This document shows, piece by piece, positions 17,291 to 28,450 of a DNA stretch of 58,066 nt. Every line of letters starts with the position of its first letter. Positions within the stretch are counted from its first letter, which is position 1. The notes under the pieces are model-generated. The model did no database searches, was not told the DNA's origin, and saw nothing but the letters and a program-made list of their open reading frames with translations. Where the stretch lies: the NCBI GenBank assembly GCA_007132975.1, contig SLNO01000093.1:1-58066 (forward strand). Direction: 5' to 3'. Source of the stretch: Balneolales bacterium (lineage in GTDB: Bacteria; Bacteroidota; Rhodothermia; Balneolales; Natronogracilivirgulaceae). The translations under genes and the position numbers were made by a program.

Positions 17291-18877
17291 TCAGAGACTG
17301 GCGTACTTCACCACGTTCACGCCGTCGATCTGGTCGATATAGTCCAGGTCTTTCTGGTCCAGTTTGGTGTCGACCGTAAAAGCGGTGATGGCCTGCTTGT
17401 TTTTCAGGTCGCGGCCCAGACTGAGCGAGGCGATGTTGATATCGCGCTTGGCCAGGGCGCCGCTGGTGGCGGCCAGCATGCCGGGTTGATCAACGTTCTG
17501 GTAGATGATGATCTCGCCTTCCAGATGTATCTCGATGCTGAACCCGTCGATGCTCACAATGCGGTAGTCGCCAGCGCCGAACGGAGTGGCCGAGAGCTTG
17601 CGGTACTCGGCATCCGGACCCAGGTCCACCGTGATAAGGTCGGTGTAGGTCTGCTTCTCGCGGCTCTGGGTCTCGGTGATCTTGAGTCCGCGCGTTTCGG
17701 CATGGAATCGGGCGTTGATCAGGTTCACAACCTCATCCACACTGCCTTTCATGAAGCCGCTGAGCAGGGAATCGGTCAGGACCTGCGAGTGGTCGGCGCA
17801 GGTGCCGCTGTAGCTGATCGAGAGTTTTTTGATGTGCTTTGGGGCGATCTGGGAGAGCAGGCGCCCGAAACGCTCGGCCAGTTCCAGGAACGGCTGCACC
17901 TCCTTGTTGGTGCTCAGGGCAATGGATTTTCCGTTGAGGCTGCCGGCGAAGCCCTTGTGTTCGATGGCGTCGGCGATCTGCGATGCGATCTGCTCGGCCA
18001 CCTTGCCCTGGGCTTCCTGGGTGGATGCGCCCAGGTGCGGGGTGCAGATAATGTTCGGGTGCTTAAGCAGCTCCAGGATCTCTTTGGTGGGCGGCTCCTG
18101 GCTGTAGACGTCCAGGGCCACGCCGGCGAGGGTGCCGTCGTCAAGCAACGCGGGCAGGTCGGCCTCCTCGAAGATGCCGCCGCGGGCGCAGTTGATCAGC
18201 CACATGCCGCGTTTGATTTTGGACGCGGACTTCTTGCTGATGAGGCCGCGGGTCTGGGCGGTGAGCGGGGTATGGACGGTCAGGTAATCCGCTTTTGCGA
18301 GGATCTCGTCCACCTCCATCATCTGCACGCCCATTTCGGCGGCGCGCTCATGGGTGGTGAACGGGTCAAAGCCGATCACGTTCATGCCGAACGCTTTCAT
18401 GCGGGAGGCGACATTGGAACCGATCTTGCCCAGGCCTATGACGCCCAGTGTCTTGCCGTGGACTTCGGTACCCATGTACTTTTTGCGGTCCCAGCGGCCT
18501 TCCTTGAGTGAGGCGACGGCGGCGGGGATGTTGCGCGACAGGGCCAGGATGAGTCCGCAGGTGTGTTCGGCGGTGGAGATGGTGTTGCCGTCAGGCGTGT
18601 TCATGACCAGCACGCCATTGCGCGTGGCGGCATCCAGGTCGATGTTGTCGACGCCTACGCCGGCGCGGCCCACGACCTGCATGTTGCGGGCTTTGGCAAG
18701 GAGTTTCGGGGTCACCTTGGTGGCACTACGCACCACCATGGCATGGTAGTTGCCGATGGTTTCCAGAAGTTCATCTTCGGCCAGACCGGCGGCTTCGGTT
18801 ACTTCGAATCCGCGATTTTTGAGGATTTCACCGCAGATGGCATCCACGCCATCCAGTAAAAGTGCTTTGTAAGCCAT
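17291..18877 (-). CDS. serA: D-3-phosphoglycerate dehydrogenase
   Basis: This 528-residue enzyme oxidises 3-phosphoglycerate to 3-phosphohydroxypyruvate with NAD, the first step of serine synthesis. A start at the ATG at 18877 is better than the TTG two codons upstream. The order is typical of the long bacterial form: a split substrate domain (GRAGVGVDNIDLDAATRNGV), the NAD-binding fold with VIGLGKIGSNVASRMKAFG, catalytic Arg in NCARGGIFEEADL and His in TPHLGASTQEAQ. An allosteric-substrate-binding domain (about 320-455) and a C-terminal ACT domain (IIYQNVDQPGMLAATSGALA) for serine feedback follow. It stands apart from its neighbours: 132 bases after engB, and no obvious serB or serC nearby. 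Confidence 0.96.
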   Translation of the reverse strand: MAYKALLLDGVDAICGEILKNRGFEVTEAAGLAEDELLETIGNYHAMVVRSATKVTPKLLAKARNMQVVGRAGVGVDNIDLDAATRNGVLVMNTPDGNTISTAEHTCGLILALSRNIPAAVASLKEGRWDRKKYMGTEVHGKTLGVIGLGKIGSNVASRMKAFGMNVIGFDPFTTHERAAEMGVQMMEVDEILAKADYLTVHTPLTAQTRGLISKKSASKIKRGMWLINCARGGIFEEADLPALLDDGTLAGVALDVYSQEPPTKEILELLKHPNIICTPHLGASTQEAQGKVAEQIASQIADAIEHKGFAGSLNGKSIALSTNKEVQPFLELAERFGRLLSQIAPKHIKKLSISYSGTCADHSQVLTDSLLSGFMKGSVDEVVNLINARFHAETRGLKITETQSREKQTYTDLITVDLGPDAEYRKLSATPFGAGDYRIVSIDGFSIEIHLEGEIIIYQNVDQPGMLAATSGALAKRDINIASLSLGRDLKNKQAITAFTVDTKLDQKDLDYIDQIDGVNVVKYASL

Positions 18878-19015
18878 GTTCAATAGTCGTGTAGTTTTTT
18901 GATCAGAGGTTGTTTTTGAAAAAATTACATGCCGTGTAAATACTACATGCCGCAGAAAGAGAAAGAAATAGAGGCGATCCGGATGCGCTATGTCCCGGTG
19001 GCATAAGGTAGCACA

Positions 19016-19612
19016 TCATCTGCTTTCCTGCACAAAATCCATTGCAAAAAGGAAAAAATCATCCAGCGAGTCGGGATTGTTGGCGGTGACGGCAAAAACC
19101 GGTACCTCGATGTTCATGTCGCGAAGCATGCGGGCAACGGCTTTTTCCTGCTGCGATGCCTTGTTTTTGGAGATCTTGTCACTTTTGTTGAGGATGATGC
19201 AGAACGGGATCTGGTGCTCGCCGAGCCAGAACAGGAACTCCTCGTCAAGAGCGGAAGGTTTATGCCGGATATCCAGCAGCACCACCACAAGCTGCAGCGT
19301 CTGGCGCTCCAGCAGGTAGCGCTTCATCTCACGTCCCCACCGGGCCTGCTCCTTCTTGGATATCTTGGCGTAGCCGTAGCCGGGCATATCCACCAGATAC
19401 CAGCTGTCGTCGATCAGGTAGTAGTTCAGGCTGCGGGTCTTGCCGGGGGAGTTGCTGGTGTGCGCCAGCTTTTTGCGGCGGGTGAGGGCGTTGATGACCG
19501 ACGATTTGCCAACGTTGGACCGCCCAGCAAAGCATATTTCGGGCCTGCCGTCATCCGGACAGATATCAAGGTCCGGTGCACTCAGCAGGTATTCGGCTTG
19601 TACGATCCGCAT
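19016..19612 (-). CDS. engB: Ribosome-biogenesis GTP-binding protein YsxC/EngB
   Basis: This 198-residue TRAFAC GTPase is of normal length. The G1 motif GRSNVGKSS is at residues 30-38, G2 GKTRSLNYY at 57-65, G3 DMPGYG at 75-80 and G4 NKSD at 142-145; FAVTANN is the G5-like region. EngB helps assemble the large ribosomal subunit and is usually essential. It starts 18 bases after the purF stop, so the two are likely on one transcript. Confidence 0.96.
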   Translation of the reverse strand: MRIVQAEYLLSAPDLDICPDDGRPEICFAGRSNVGKSSVINALTRRKKLAHTSNSPGKTRSLNYYLIDDSWYLVDMPGYGYAKISKKEQARWGREMKRYLLERQTLQLVVVLLDIRHKPSALDEEFLFWLGEHQIPFCIILNKSDKISKNKASQQEKAVARMLRDMNIEVPVFAVTANNPDSLDDFFLFAMDFVQESR

Positions 19613-19630
19613 TCGGTTTCCTCAATTTCC

Positions 19631-21130
19631 TCAATAATATTCGTTCTCCTCCTTGCGCATGCGCGAGGGGACCGGCACCGGATAGTTGCCCGTGAAGCAT
19701 GCGGTGCAGTAGCCCGCACCGTCGGGATGCGCCTCGCGCACGGCGTTGACCAGCCCCTCCGCCGACAGATAGCGCAGGGAATCCACCCCGATCACATCGG
19801 CTATCTTTTTCGGGTCCTGGTCATAGAGGTTGGCGATCAGCTCCTCCGGACTCGGGAAATCCATTCCGTAGAAACAGGGATGGAGGATGGGGGGCGAGGC
19901 CACCATGAAGTGGATCTCTTTGGGTTCGGCGCTGCGGATCATCTGCACCAGATGGGCGGATGTGGTGCCGCGAACGATGGAATCATCCACCAGAAAAACC
20001 ACACGATCTTTCAGCACGCCTTTCACGGTGTTGAACTTCGTACGCACCTTCACGTCGCGCGAGGCCTGCCCCGGCGAGATGAACGTGCGCCCGACATAGT
20101 GGTTGCGGATCAGACCGATCTCGTACTTGCAGGCGATGCCCTGCTTCTGGTTCTCGTGAGCGTAGCCGAGGGCCGCGGTGTTGCTGGAGTCGGGCACCGA
20201 GATCACGATCGGCATTTTGTCGGTCCGGGTGGATGTGACCTGCGGAATGGGATGCTCGCGCGCCAGATATTTGCCGGTCTTGCGCCGCACCTTGTCGGTG
20301 TTTTCACCGAAAATGAGGCTGTCGGGACGCGAGAAGTAGACGTATTCGAAAATGCACTGGCTGATTCCGGTATCCGGCTTGCGCTGCAGGTGCAGGGAGC
20401 GCGGCTCGCCGCTGTCGAGCGTTTCGCGGTCGATGATCAGCACCTCGCCGGGCTGGATATCGCGCACATACCGGGCCTCGATGATGTCGAAAGCGCACGT
20501 TTCGCTGGCAACGACCCAGGACGACCCCATGCGGCCGAGCGCGAGCGGACGGAACCCGTTGGGGTCGCGCACTGCGATCAGTTTGTCATCGGTGAGCAGC
20601 ACAAGGCAGTAGGCGCCCTCGATCTGGCCCAGGGCATCCATGATCTGGTCCATCTGGGTCTCTTTTGTGCTGTGGGAGATCAGATGGAGGATGAGTTCGG
20701 TGTCGGACGTGCTCTGGAAGATGACGCCGCGGTTCTCCAGCATGGCACGCAGTTTGGCGGCGTTGGTCAGGTTGCCGTTGTGGCCAATGGCCAGGTTGCC
20801 GTTTTTGTAATGGACCCGGAAAGGCTGGATGTTGGAGGCGTTGACCGAGGATCCGGAAGTGGAGTAGCGGTTGTGGCCGATCGCCGACGTGCCGTGCAGC
20901 TTTTCGGTGAAGACCTTCTGGTTCTCGAAGACATTCAGGACCAGCCCGAAGCCCTTGTGCTGGGGCATGACCGGAATGCTTTTTTCAGGGTCAAACCAGG
21001 AGGTGACGATGCCGGCCGATTCCTGTCCGCGGTGCTGCAGGGCGTGGAGCCCGTAGTAGGTGTGAACTGCAGCTTCGGGATCATTGAAAATCCCGAAGAT
21101 ACCGCAATAATCATGGGGTTTATCGGACAT
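19631..21130 (-). CDS. purF: Amidophosphoribosyltransferase, Fe-S type
   Basis: This 499-residue enzyme makes 5-phosphoribosylamine from PRPP and glutamine, the committed step of purine synthesis. The catalytic Cys9 is in YCGIFGIF and would become N-terminal after removal of an eight-residue propeptide. The N-terminal Ntn-glutaminase domain is followed by a phosphoribosyltransferase domain with the PRPP loop VFLVDDSIVRGTT. Four cysteines match the 4Fe-4S ligands of the Bacillus subtilis enzyme: one in CIFEYVYFSRPDS, one in HPCFYGMDFP and the pair in GYCTACFTG. The E. coli type lacks these, so this is the oxygen-sensitive Fe-S class. It lies upstream of engB. Confidence 0.97.
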   Translation of the reverse strand: MSDKPHDYCGIFGIFNDPEAAVHTYYGLHALQHRGQESAGIVTSWFDPEKSIPVMPQHKGFGLVLNVFENQKVFTEKLHGTSAIGHNRYSTSGSSVNASNIQPFRVHYKNGNLAIGHNGNLTNAAKLRAMLENRGVIFQSTSDTELILHLISHSTKETQMDQIMDALGQIEGAYCLVLLTDDKLIAVRDPNGFRPLALGRMGSSWVVASETCAFDIIEARYVRDIQPGEVLIIDRETLDSGEPRSLHLQRKPDTGISQCIFEYVYFSRPDSLIFGENTDKVRRKTGKYLAREHPIPQVTSTRTDKMPIVISVPDSSNTAALGYAHENQKQGIACKYEIGLIRNHYVGRTFISPGQASRDVKVRTKFNTVKGVLKDRVVFLVDDSIVRGTTSAHLVQMIRSAEPKEIHFMVASPPILHPCFYGMDFPSPEELIANLYDQDPKKIADVIGVDSLRYLSAEGLVNAVREAHPDGAGYCTACFTGNYPVPVPSRMRKEENEYY

Positions 21131-21432
21131 TCCGAACAGAGGATGATGTGGTTACAGTCAAAGAGATCAAGATACGAAATGATGTTCCCAAAATCATGAA
21201 AAGTTGTTCGGAAAAGGTTCTGAAATGAGGGCGGCCGGTCCCCGTCCGCAAGGTCCGTTTTGTTTCGGGTGGATGGGGACTGTTGCCCGTACGTCAGTGT
21301 GCCGCCCAAACGTAAGAGTGTGGGCAGGAAGGCGCCGCTAATGGAACCGCGATGGGAGTACCGGCATCCGGTTGGAGGCCATTGCTGGCCGGGGTGGAGC
21401 CGGGTGAAGCCGTGGAAAAAAGACGGCAGCGG
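21131..21432. other. Intergenic region between hisH and purF
   Basis: There are about 300 bases with no gene I can support. The part next to purF (21131-21220) is AT-rich and is the likely purF promoter region. The part next to hisH is GC-rich and could carry the hisH 3' end. No purine-type riboswitch, terminator hairpin with T run, or hisA/hisF fragment is visible. Confidence 0.6.
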
Positions 21433-22056
21433 TCAGGCGGTCACGGTCCGCATCCCCCCATACACCAGGTCCAGATAATTTCGCAGGAGCTGCTCGCCGG
21501 GTTTGCCGGATTTTTCGGGATGGAACTGGACGCCCATGAAATTGTCGCGGGCGGCGATGGCCGTGAACGGGTGGGAATAGGATGAGGTGGCAACGGTGTC
21601 TTCCGTCACCGGGACGTAGTAGCTGTGGACATGGTAGAAATGGGTTCCAGGAGCGATATTTTTCAGCAGGGGATGTTGTTCCTTGCCGGGACTGGCGTCC
21701 ACCGTGTTCCAACCCATATGGGGAACTTTCTCCCGGGTAGCGTCGAATTTCAGGAGCCGGCCGGCGAGGATCCCGAGCGTATCTGTGGGGCCCTCGGTGG
21801 TCGATTCGTAGAGGAGCTGCAGCCCCAGGCAGATGCCCAGCACCGGCTTGCGGGTGGCGCGCAGCCAGGAGTCGAGTCCGGCGGCCTGCAGTTCGCGCAT
21901 GGCCGGAGCGGCGTGCCCCACGCCGGGAAAGATGATGCCGTCGGCCTGGTCGAGGTCGGCCAGCCGGCTGGTGATCAGGTAGGACGCCGCAAGGCGGTCC
22001 ATGGCATTTGAGACAGAGGCGAGGTTGCCCGCCTTGTAATCGATGATGGCGATCAT
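21433..22056 (-). CDS. hisH: Imidazole glycerol phosphate synthase, glutaminase subunit
   Basis: This 207-residue class I glutamine amidotransferase supplies ammonia to HisF for the ring-forming step of histidine synthesis. The nucleophile Cys76 is in GICLGLQLL. The His179/Glu181 pair is in QFHPEKSG, and the oxyanion region PGVGHA is near residue 45. Its ATG overlaps the hisB stop by four bases. It is the last gene of this his operon. hisA, hisF and hisI, which often follow, are absent before purF, so they must be elsewhere. Confidence 0.96.
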   Translation of the reverse strand: MIAIIDYKAGNLASVSNAMDRLAASYLITSRLADLDQADGIIFPGVGHAAPAMRELQAAGLDSWLRATRKPVLGICLGLQLLYESTTEGPTDTLGILAGRLLKFDATREKVPHMGWNTVDASPGKEQHPLLKNIAPGTHFYHVHSYYVPVTEDTVATSSYSHPFTAIAARDNFMGVQFHPEKSGKPGEQLLRNYLDLVYGGMRTVTA

Positions 22057-23117
22057 AACATGCCTTTGGATGACGGGAGGATGTCGAGGTAGTGCTCGTT
22101 GCGGTCAACGGCCTGGCGAAGGCATCGGGCCAGGGCCTTGAAGCTGGCCTCGATCTGGTGGTGGTCGTTTTCGCCCTTGACCGAGACGTGGAGCGTGGCT
22201 TTCAGCGCCATGGCAAGCGAGTGGAAAAAGTGAGAGGTCATTTCGGTGGGGAAATCGCCGACTTTCTCGCGCCGGAACGTGCCCTCAAAAACGCACCAGG
22301 GGCGGCCGGAGAGGTCAATGGCCACCAGGGACCGGGTTTCGTCCATGGCCACCGCAAAACCGTAGCGGCCAATGCCGCGCTTGTCGCCGAGCGCCTCGCT
22401 GATGGCCTCGCCCAGCACAATGGCGGTGTCTTCGATGGTGTGGTGCTCGTCGATCTCAAGGTCACCGCGACAGGTGATGTCGAGGTCCATGTAGCCATGG
22501 CGCGCAATCTGCTCGAGCATATGGTCGTAGAACGGTATTCCGGTGTCGATGTGCGATTTTCCCGTGCCGTCGAGGTTGACGCGCACCGATATGTCGGTCT
22601 CGGCGGTTTTGCGAGACCTTGAGGCGGTGCGGCGGGCATTGAGCAGCCATGCGGCCAGATCGGCCCATTCAGCGAACGTCTCGCGGACAGGGCTGCCGGT
22701 CGGGGTGGATTCGGCTTTCTGTGAAGAAATGGTCGTTTTGCCGGAGTCGGCTGCGGTGCCGGCATCGGCATCGGAAGTTGCCGGAGTTACGGCATAAGCC
22801 GGGGTTTGCGATGCGTCACCGGACGCATTCGTCAGGACGAGGTCGCCGCCCGGCTCCATGCCGACACGCATCTGCTCCAGCGGCTGTCCCTTCCACTCGT
22901 CACTTTCCGGATCGGCCGGGACGATCCCCTCCTGGTCCAGCAGGGATGCAATGGATGGATTCGGGTGCTTGCCACCCGCCAGGGCCGGCTGGATGCCGCG
23001 GTCCGACAGCCGGCGCAGCGCACTCAGCGATCCGCGGCGCATGGGCCATCTGAGCGGTGCTGCGGGTGCAGGTGCCAGTGCGGCCGGATCAATGATCAGG
23101 AGCATTCTCTGGGTCAT
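22053..23117 (-). CDS. hisB: Imidazoleglycerol-phosphate dehydratase with degenerate N-terminal domain
   Basis: This is a 354-residue protein. Residues about 168-354 are a complete IGP dehydratase with the metal-binding motifs DTGIPFYDHMLEQIARHG, DEHHTIEDTAI and DHHQIEASFKA. Residues 1-165 occupy the place of the HAD-type histidinol-phosphatase domain of bifunctional HisB. They open with LLIIDP instead of the DxDGT catalytic box and keep only a weak HAD-like layout (SLSALRRLSDRGIQPALAGG). They end in a low-complexity Ala/Thr/Ser linker of about 60 residues. The phosphatase is therefore probably lost. The gene overlaps hisC by 29 bases and hisH by four. Confidence 0.93.
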   Translation of the reverse strand: MTQRMLLIIDPAALAPAPAAPLRWPMRRGSLSALRRLSDRGIQPALAGGKHPNPSIASLLDQEGIVPADPESDEWKGQPLEQMRVGMEPGGDLVLTNASGDASQTPAYAVTPATSDADAGTAADSGKTTISSQKAESTPTGSPVRETFAEWADLAAWLLNARRTASRSRKTAETDISVRVNLDGTGKSHIDTGIPFYDHMLEQIARHGYMDLDITCRGDLEIDEHHTIEDTAIVLGEAISEALGDKRGIGRYGFAVAMDETRSLVAIDLSGRPWCVFEGTFRREKVGDFPTEMTSHFFHSLAMALKATLHVSVKGENDHHQIEASFKALARCLRQAVDRNEHYLDILPSSKGML

Positions 23118-24237
23118 GGAGCTCGGAAATTAGTCGGTCGTTTTCAGGTGTAGTGCCAACGGTGATGCGCAGGGTGTCCTCACAGTGAACCTGGTCGCCG
23201 CGGTACCGGACGATAACCCCGCGCTCAGCCAGGCGACGGTACCAATGGAGCGCGTTGCGCATGCGCACAAGCAGGAAATTGGCATCCGAGGGGAAAATGG
23301 TCTGCACGTCGGGGTGCCCGGCCAGGGTGGAAGCCAGGCGGTTGCGTTCGGCAATGATCTGCCGGATCTTGTCGCGCATGCTCTCCGAATGGTCGAAGGC
23401 CTGCATGGCCGCATCAGCGGTCAGGCGGTTGACGTTGTAGGGCGCCTTGACCTTCATCATCCACTCGATCACTTTCGGATGTGCCAGCGCCGCACCCATG
23501 CGGATGGCCGCCATCCCAAATGCTTTGGACAGGGTCTGCAGGATGACAAGGTTGGGATTGGTCTCCATCAGATGGCAGAGCGAGCCGCTGTCGCTGAAAT
23601 CGATGTAGGCCTCATCCACCACTACCAGCCTCTTGAAATCCTTGAGGATGCGCTCGATCTCGGCCTGGTTGAGCACGTTGGCCGTCGGGTTGTTCGGCGA
23701 GCAGAGCATGATCAGCTTGGTGTGCGGATTGACGCGGTTGAGGACGGTGCGCGCGTCCAGCTCGAAATTTTTTGTGAGTGCCGCCTCGGTTACGCCAACG
23801 TTGTTGACGCGTGCAGCAACCTTGTACATGCCGTAGGTGGGCGGTGTGATAATGATCTCGTCGCGGCCCGGTTCGCAGAACACGCGCATGAGCAGGTCGA
23901 TCGCCTCGTCGCTGCCCACACCTACGAATACCTGCTCCATTTGTATGCCCCGGAAATCAGCCCACTTCTGGCGCAGATCATTCAGGCGCGTGTCAGGATA
24001 GCGGTGCAGGGGCAGGCCGGTCGGGATGGCCGGACCGAAGCTGTTCTCGTTGGCATCCAGCAGGATACCCTCATGGTAATCGTCGCGCGCAGCATGGTAG
24101 GGGGTGAGGGTCCGGATGTTGGGCCGTACCCACGGTTCGGGATTGAACGAGGGTCTGAAATCGGTTGGTGTGGCGTCGGGCATAAATTGGTTTGAATGGT
24201 TGATCGGAACGTGAGATGCGGGTGGCTGACCGGACAT
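23089..24237 (-). CDS. hisC: Histidinol-phosphate aminotransferase
   Basis: This is a 382-residue class I/II PLP aminotransferase. It contains LDANENSFGPA, the SDEAIDLLMR segment, SPNNPTANVL, VVDEAYIDFS and the PLP lysine Lys238 in TLSKAFGMAAIRMG. It converts imidazole acetol phosphate to histidinol phosphate. The start at 24237 is 11 bases after hisD. An ATG at 24183 would remove 18 poorly conserved residues and is equally possible. It sits in the order hisG-hisD-hisC-hisB-hisH. Confidence 0.95.
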   Translation of the reverse strand: MSGQPPASHVPINHSNQFMPDATPTDFRPSFNPEPWVRPNIRTLTPYHAARDDYHEGILLDANENSFGPAIPTGLPLHRYPDTRLNDLRQKWADFRGIQMEQVFVGVGSDEAIDLLMRVFCEPGRDEIIITPPTYGMYKVAARVNNVGVTEAALTKNFELDARTVLNRVNPHTKLIMLCSPNNPTANVLNQAEIERILKDFKRLVVVDEAYIDFSDSGSLCHLMETNPNLVILQTLSKAFGMAAIRMGAALAHPKVIEWMMKVKAPYNVNRLTADAAMQAFDHSESMRDKIRQIIAERNRLASTLAGHPDVQTIFPSDANFLLVRMRNALHWYRRLAERGVIVRYRGDQVHCEDTLRITVGTTPENDRLISELHDPENAPDH

Positions 24238-24248
24238 TTCGCGCCGGA

Positions 24249-25547
24249 TCAGTGAGCCGGTTTTTTTTGAAGCCGGACCGTCACCGCGCGTTTGTGGGCT
24301 TCCAGCTTTTCAACTTCAGCCATGCGTGCTACCGACGGGCCTATGGCCTGCAGCCCTTCGCGATCCAGCTCCTGGAACGTAATGTGCTTGAGGAAACTGT
24401 CCACCGAAACGCCGCTGTACATGCGGGCGTAGCCGTAGGTTGGCAGCGTATGGTTGGTGCCGGAGGCGTAGTCGCCGACGCTTTCGGGCGTCCACGGACC
24501 AATGAACACCGAGCCGGCGTGCATGATCTCGGGAACGAGGTCGCGGGCATGATCAAGATTGAGGATCAGGTGCTCCGGAGCATAGCGGTTGATGACATCT
24601 ATGGCCTGCTTCGCCGTTTTCGTGACAACGATATGGCTGTGTCCCAGCGCCTTGCGGGCGATATTGGCGCGCGGCAGATCCTTCAGGTGGCGGTCGATGG
24701 CGCCCTGGACGGCATCGGTGTCGAACGGACCCACGGTGACCAGCACGACCTGGCTGTCGGCGCCGTGCTCGGCCTGTGAAAGCAGGTCGGTGGCGATGAA
24801 ATCCGGATCGGCGGTATTGTCGGCCACCACCATCACCTCGGACGGTCCTGCCGGCAAGTCCATGGCCACCATTGCGTCGCTGTTCTGGAGCAGCATTTTG
24901 GCGGTGGTGACGAACTGGTTGCCCGGACCGAAGATCTTGTCCACCTTGCGCAGCGACCTGGTGCCGTAGGCCATGGCGGCGATGGCCTGGGCGCCCCCGG
25001 CCAGATAGATATGTGAAACGCCGGCCAGGGCGGCGGCAAATTCGATTTCCACCGGTGGACGTCCTTTTTTGTCGGGCGGGGTGGCAATCACCTTGTAAGG
25101 GCAGCCGGCCAGCGCCGCCGGAACGCCCAGCATGAGCGCGGTGGACGGCAGAGGAGCTGTTCCTCCCGGAATGTACAGCCCTACGGCTTCAATGGGCCTC
25201 GACTCCCGCCGGCAGATAATACCGGGCATGGTCTGCACTTCGATGTGCTGGGGAAATTGTGCTTTGTGGAACAGATAGAGGTTTTCGTATGCGCGGCTGA
25301 AGGCATCGCGCACATCCCCATCCACCGGAATCACATCTTTTGACCGCACAGGCCACAAGAGCGGGTCAGGACGCACCCCGTCGTGTTTTTCGGTCAGGTC
25401 CAGAACCGCCCGGTCACCGCGAACGTGCACATCGTCGATAATACCCTGCACAATGGCGGTGATATCGCCCGAATCCATGCGCGGACGGGCACACAGGAGC
25501 GAGAAGGATTTCTCGTCAAGGGACTCGTATTTCCACGTTTTGAGCAT
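24249..25547 (-). CDS. hisD: Histidinol dehydrogenase
   Basis: This 432-residue zinc enzyme oxidises histidinol to histidine in two steps. Visible motifs are PGGTAPLPST, KIFGPGNQFVTTAK, DLPAGPSEVMVVAD, LLSQAEHGADSQVVLVT (zinc-site Gln/His), RYAPEHL and GTNHTLPTYG. The ATG at 25547 shares one base with the hisG stop (TGATG). A GTG one codon earlier would also work. This overlap indicates translational coupling with hisG. Confidence 0.96.
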   Translation of the reverse strand: MLKTWKYESLDEKSFSLLCARPRMDSGDITAIVQGIIDDVHVRGDRAVLDLTEKHDGVRPDPLLWPVRSKDVIPVDGDVRDAFSRAYENLYLFHKAQFPQHIEVQTMPGIICRRESRPIEAVGLYIPGGTAPLPSTALMLGVPAALAGCPYKVIATPPDKKGRPPVEIEFAAALAGVSHIYLAGGAQAIAAMAYGTRSLRKVDKIFGPGNQFVTTAKMLLQNSDAMVAMDLPAGPSEVMVVADNTADPDFIATDLLSQAEHGADSQVVLVTVGPFDTDAVQGAIDRHLKDLPRANIARKALGHSHIVVTKTAKQAIDVINRYAPEHLILNLDHARDLVPEIMHAGSVFIGPWTPESVGDYASGTNHTLPTYGYARMYSGVSVDSFLKHITFQELDREGLQAIGPSVARMAEVEKLEAHKRAVTVRLQKKPAH

Positions 25548-26419
25548 CACACAATCATGTTTTCGATCGGGAGGATGACGATGCCGGACGCGCCGGCGGC
25601 CTTCAGGTCCTCCATTACTTCCCAGAACCGGTGCGTCGGGATCACCGAATGTATGGCCACCATGTCGTTTTCGGCGAGCGGGAGCACGGTCGGGCTCTTC
25701 AGGGAGGGGATTATGCGGCAGATTTCTTCAACGGCCGCGGACGGAGCGTTCATCATTATATAACGGCTTTTTTCGGCCTGCTGGCGCGAACCCATCCGCA
25801 TCAGTAATTTCTGGATAAGTTCCTTTTTGTGCGCAGCGATGGGACGGTTGGTCTGGATCAGCTCCGCCTCGCTCTCGAGGATGGTTTCCAGCTCAATCAG
25901 TCCGTTCGTCTTGAGGGTCCCACCCGTGGAGACGATGTCGCTGATGGCGTCGGCCACGTTGAGCGTCGGGGCTATTTCCACGGCCCCGGAGATCTCGATG
26001 GTGTCGATGGAGACGCCCTGTTTTTCAAAATGGTCACGTGTGAGTACGGGGTAGCTGGTGGCGATGCGGCAGCCGTCCAGATCCTTGATGGATGCGTATC
26101 CACCACTCTTCGGAACGGCCACGGAAAGCCGGCAATTGCCGAAACCGAGTCCGCGCAGGGCGGTCACATCGGCCTTGGCCTCGGCGGTCACGTTGCGTCC
26201 CACGAAACCGAGTTCGCAGATGCCGTCCTGGACATACTCGGGGATGTCGTCATCGCGAATGAGCAGCAGTTCCACGTCGTAATTACGGCAGGGCACCAGG
26301 ATCCGGTTCTTGTAGCTGTCGAATTCCAGTCCGATGTTTTCAAGCAATGCAAGGGTTTTTTCGGAAAGACGTCCGCCTTTCTGGATAGCGATGCGCAGGG
26401 ATGATTCGTTCTGTACCAA
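25547..26419 (-). CDS. hisG: ATP phosphoribosyltransferase, long form
   Basis: This 290-residue enzyme couples ATP and PRPP in the first step of histidine synthesis. The catalytic part includes LRIAIQKGGRLSEKTLALL, the GRNVTAE segment and the ligand-binding SGAVEIAPTLNVADAISDIV. The C-terminal 75 residues form the ACT-like regulatory domain of the hexameric HisGL class, with LPLAENDMVAIHSVI. No separate HisZ is therefore needed. The start appears to be TTG at 26419, as no in-frame ATG lies nearby. It is the first gene of the his operon and is divergent from lepA across about 170 bases that must hold both promoters. Confidence 0.95.
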   Translation of the reverse strand: MVQNESSLRIAIQKGGRLSEKTLALLENIGLEFDSYKNRILVPCRNYDVELLLIRDDDIPEYVQDGICELGFVGRNVTAEAKADVTALRGLGFGNCRLSVAVPKSGGYASIKDLDGCRIATSYPVLTRDHFEKQGVSIDTIEISGAVEIAPTLNVADAISDIVSTGGTLKTNGLIELETILESEAELIQTNRPIAAHKKELIQKLLMRMGSRQQAEKSRYIMMNAPSAAVEEICRIIPSLKSPTVLPLAENDMVAIHSVIPTHRFWEVMEDLKAAGASGIVILPIENMIV

Positions 26420-26589
26420 AATGTTGTGTTTAGCGGTTTCGGGTGATGGCCAAAGATAAAAAGAAGGCCGGTCAATTATATATGTTTTTGTTGGCGCGGG
26501 CGTTTATGTGTAGGCGCTGCACTTACGCATTCCCACATTTTTTCGTATTTTATCAAGCTTGTAACCAAAAAGGAAGTAACGCTCTATTA

Positions 26590-28386
<1,797 letters not shown>

Positions 28387-28450
28387 TGCGGGCGACAGCC
28401 ACACATCCACAAGTAAATAAATAACGGGCGATAGTAAGAGATAAAAAGTG

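Noticed and set aside
17282-18511. 409-codon plus-strand ORF over serA
   Set aside because: Antisense shadow of the conserved serA gene.
19214-21199. 661-codon plus-strand ORF antisense to purF and engB
   Set aside because: It is a mirror of GC-biased codons of the two well-recognised minus-strand genes and has no domain features.
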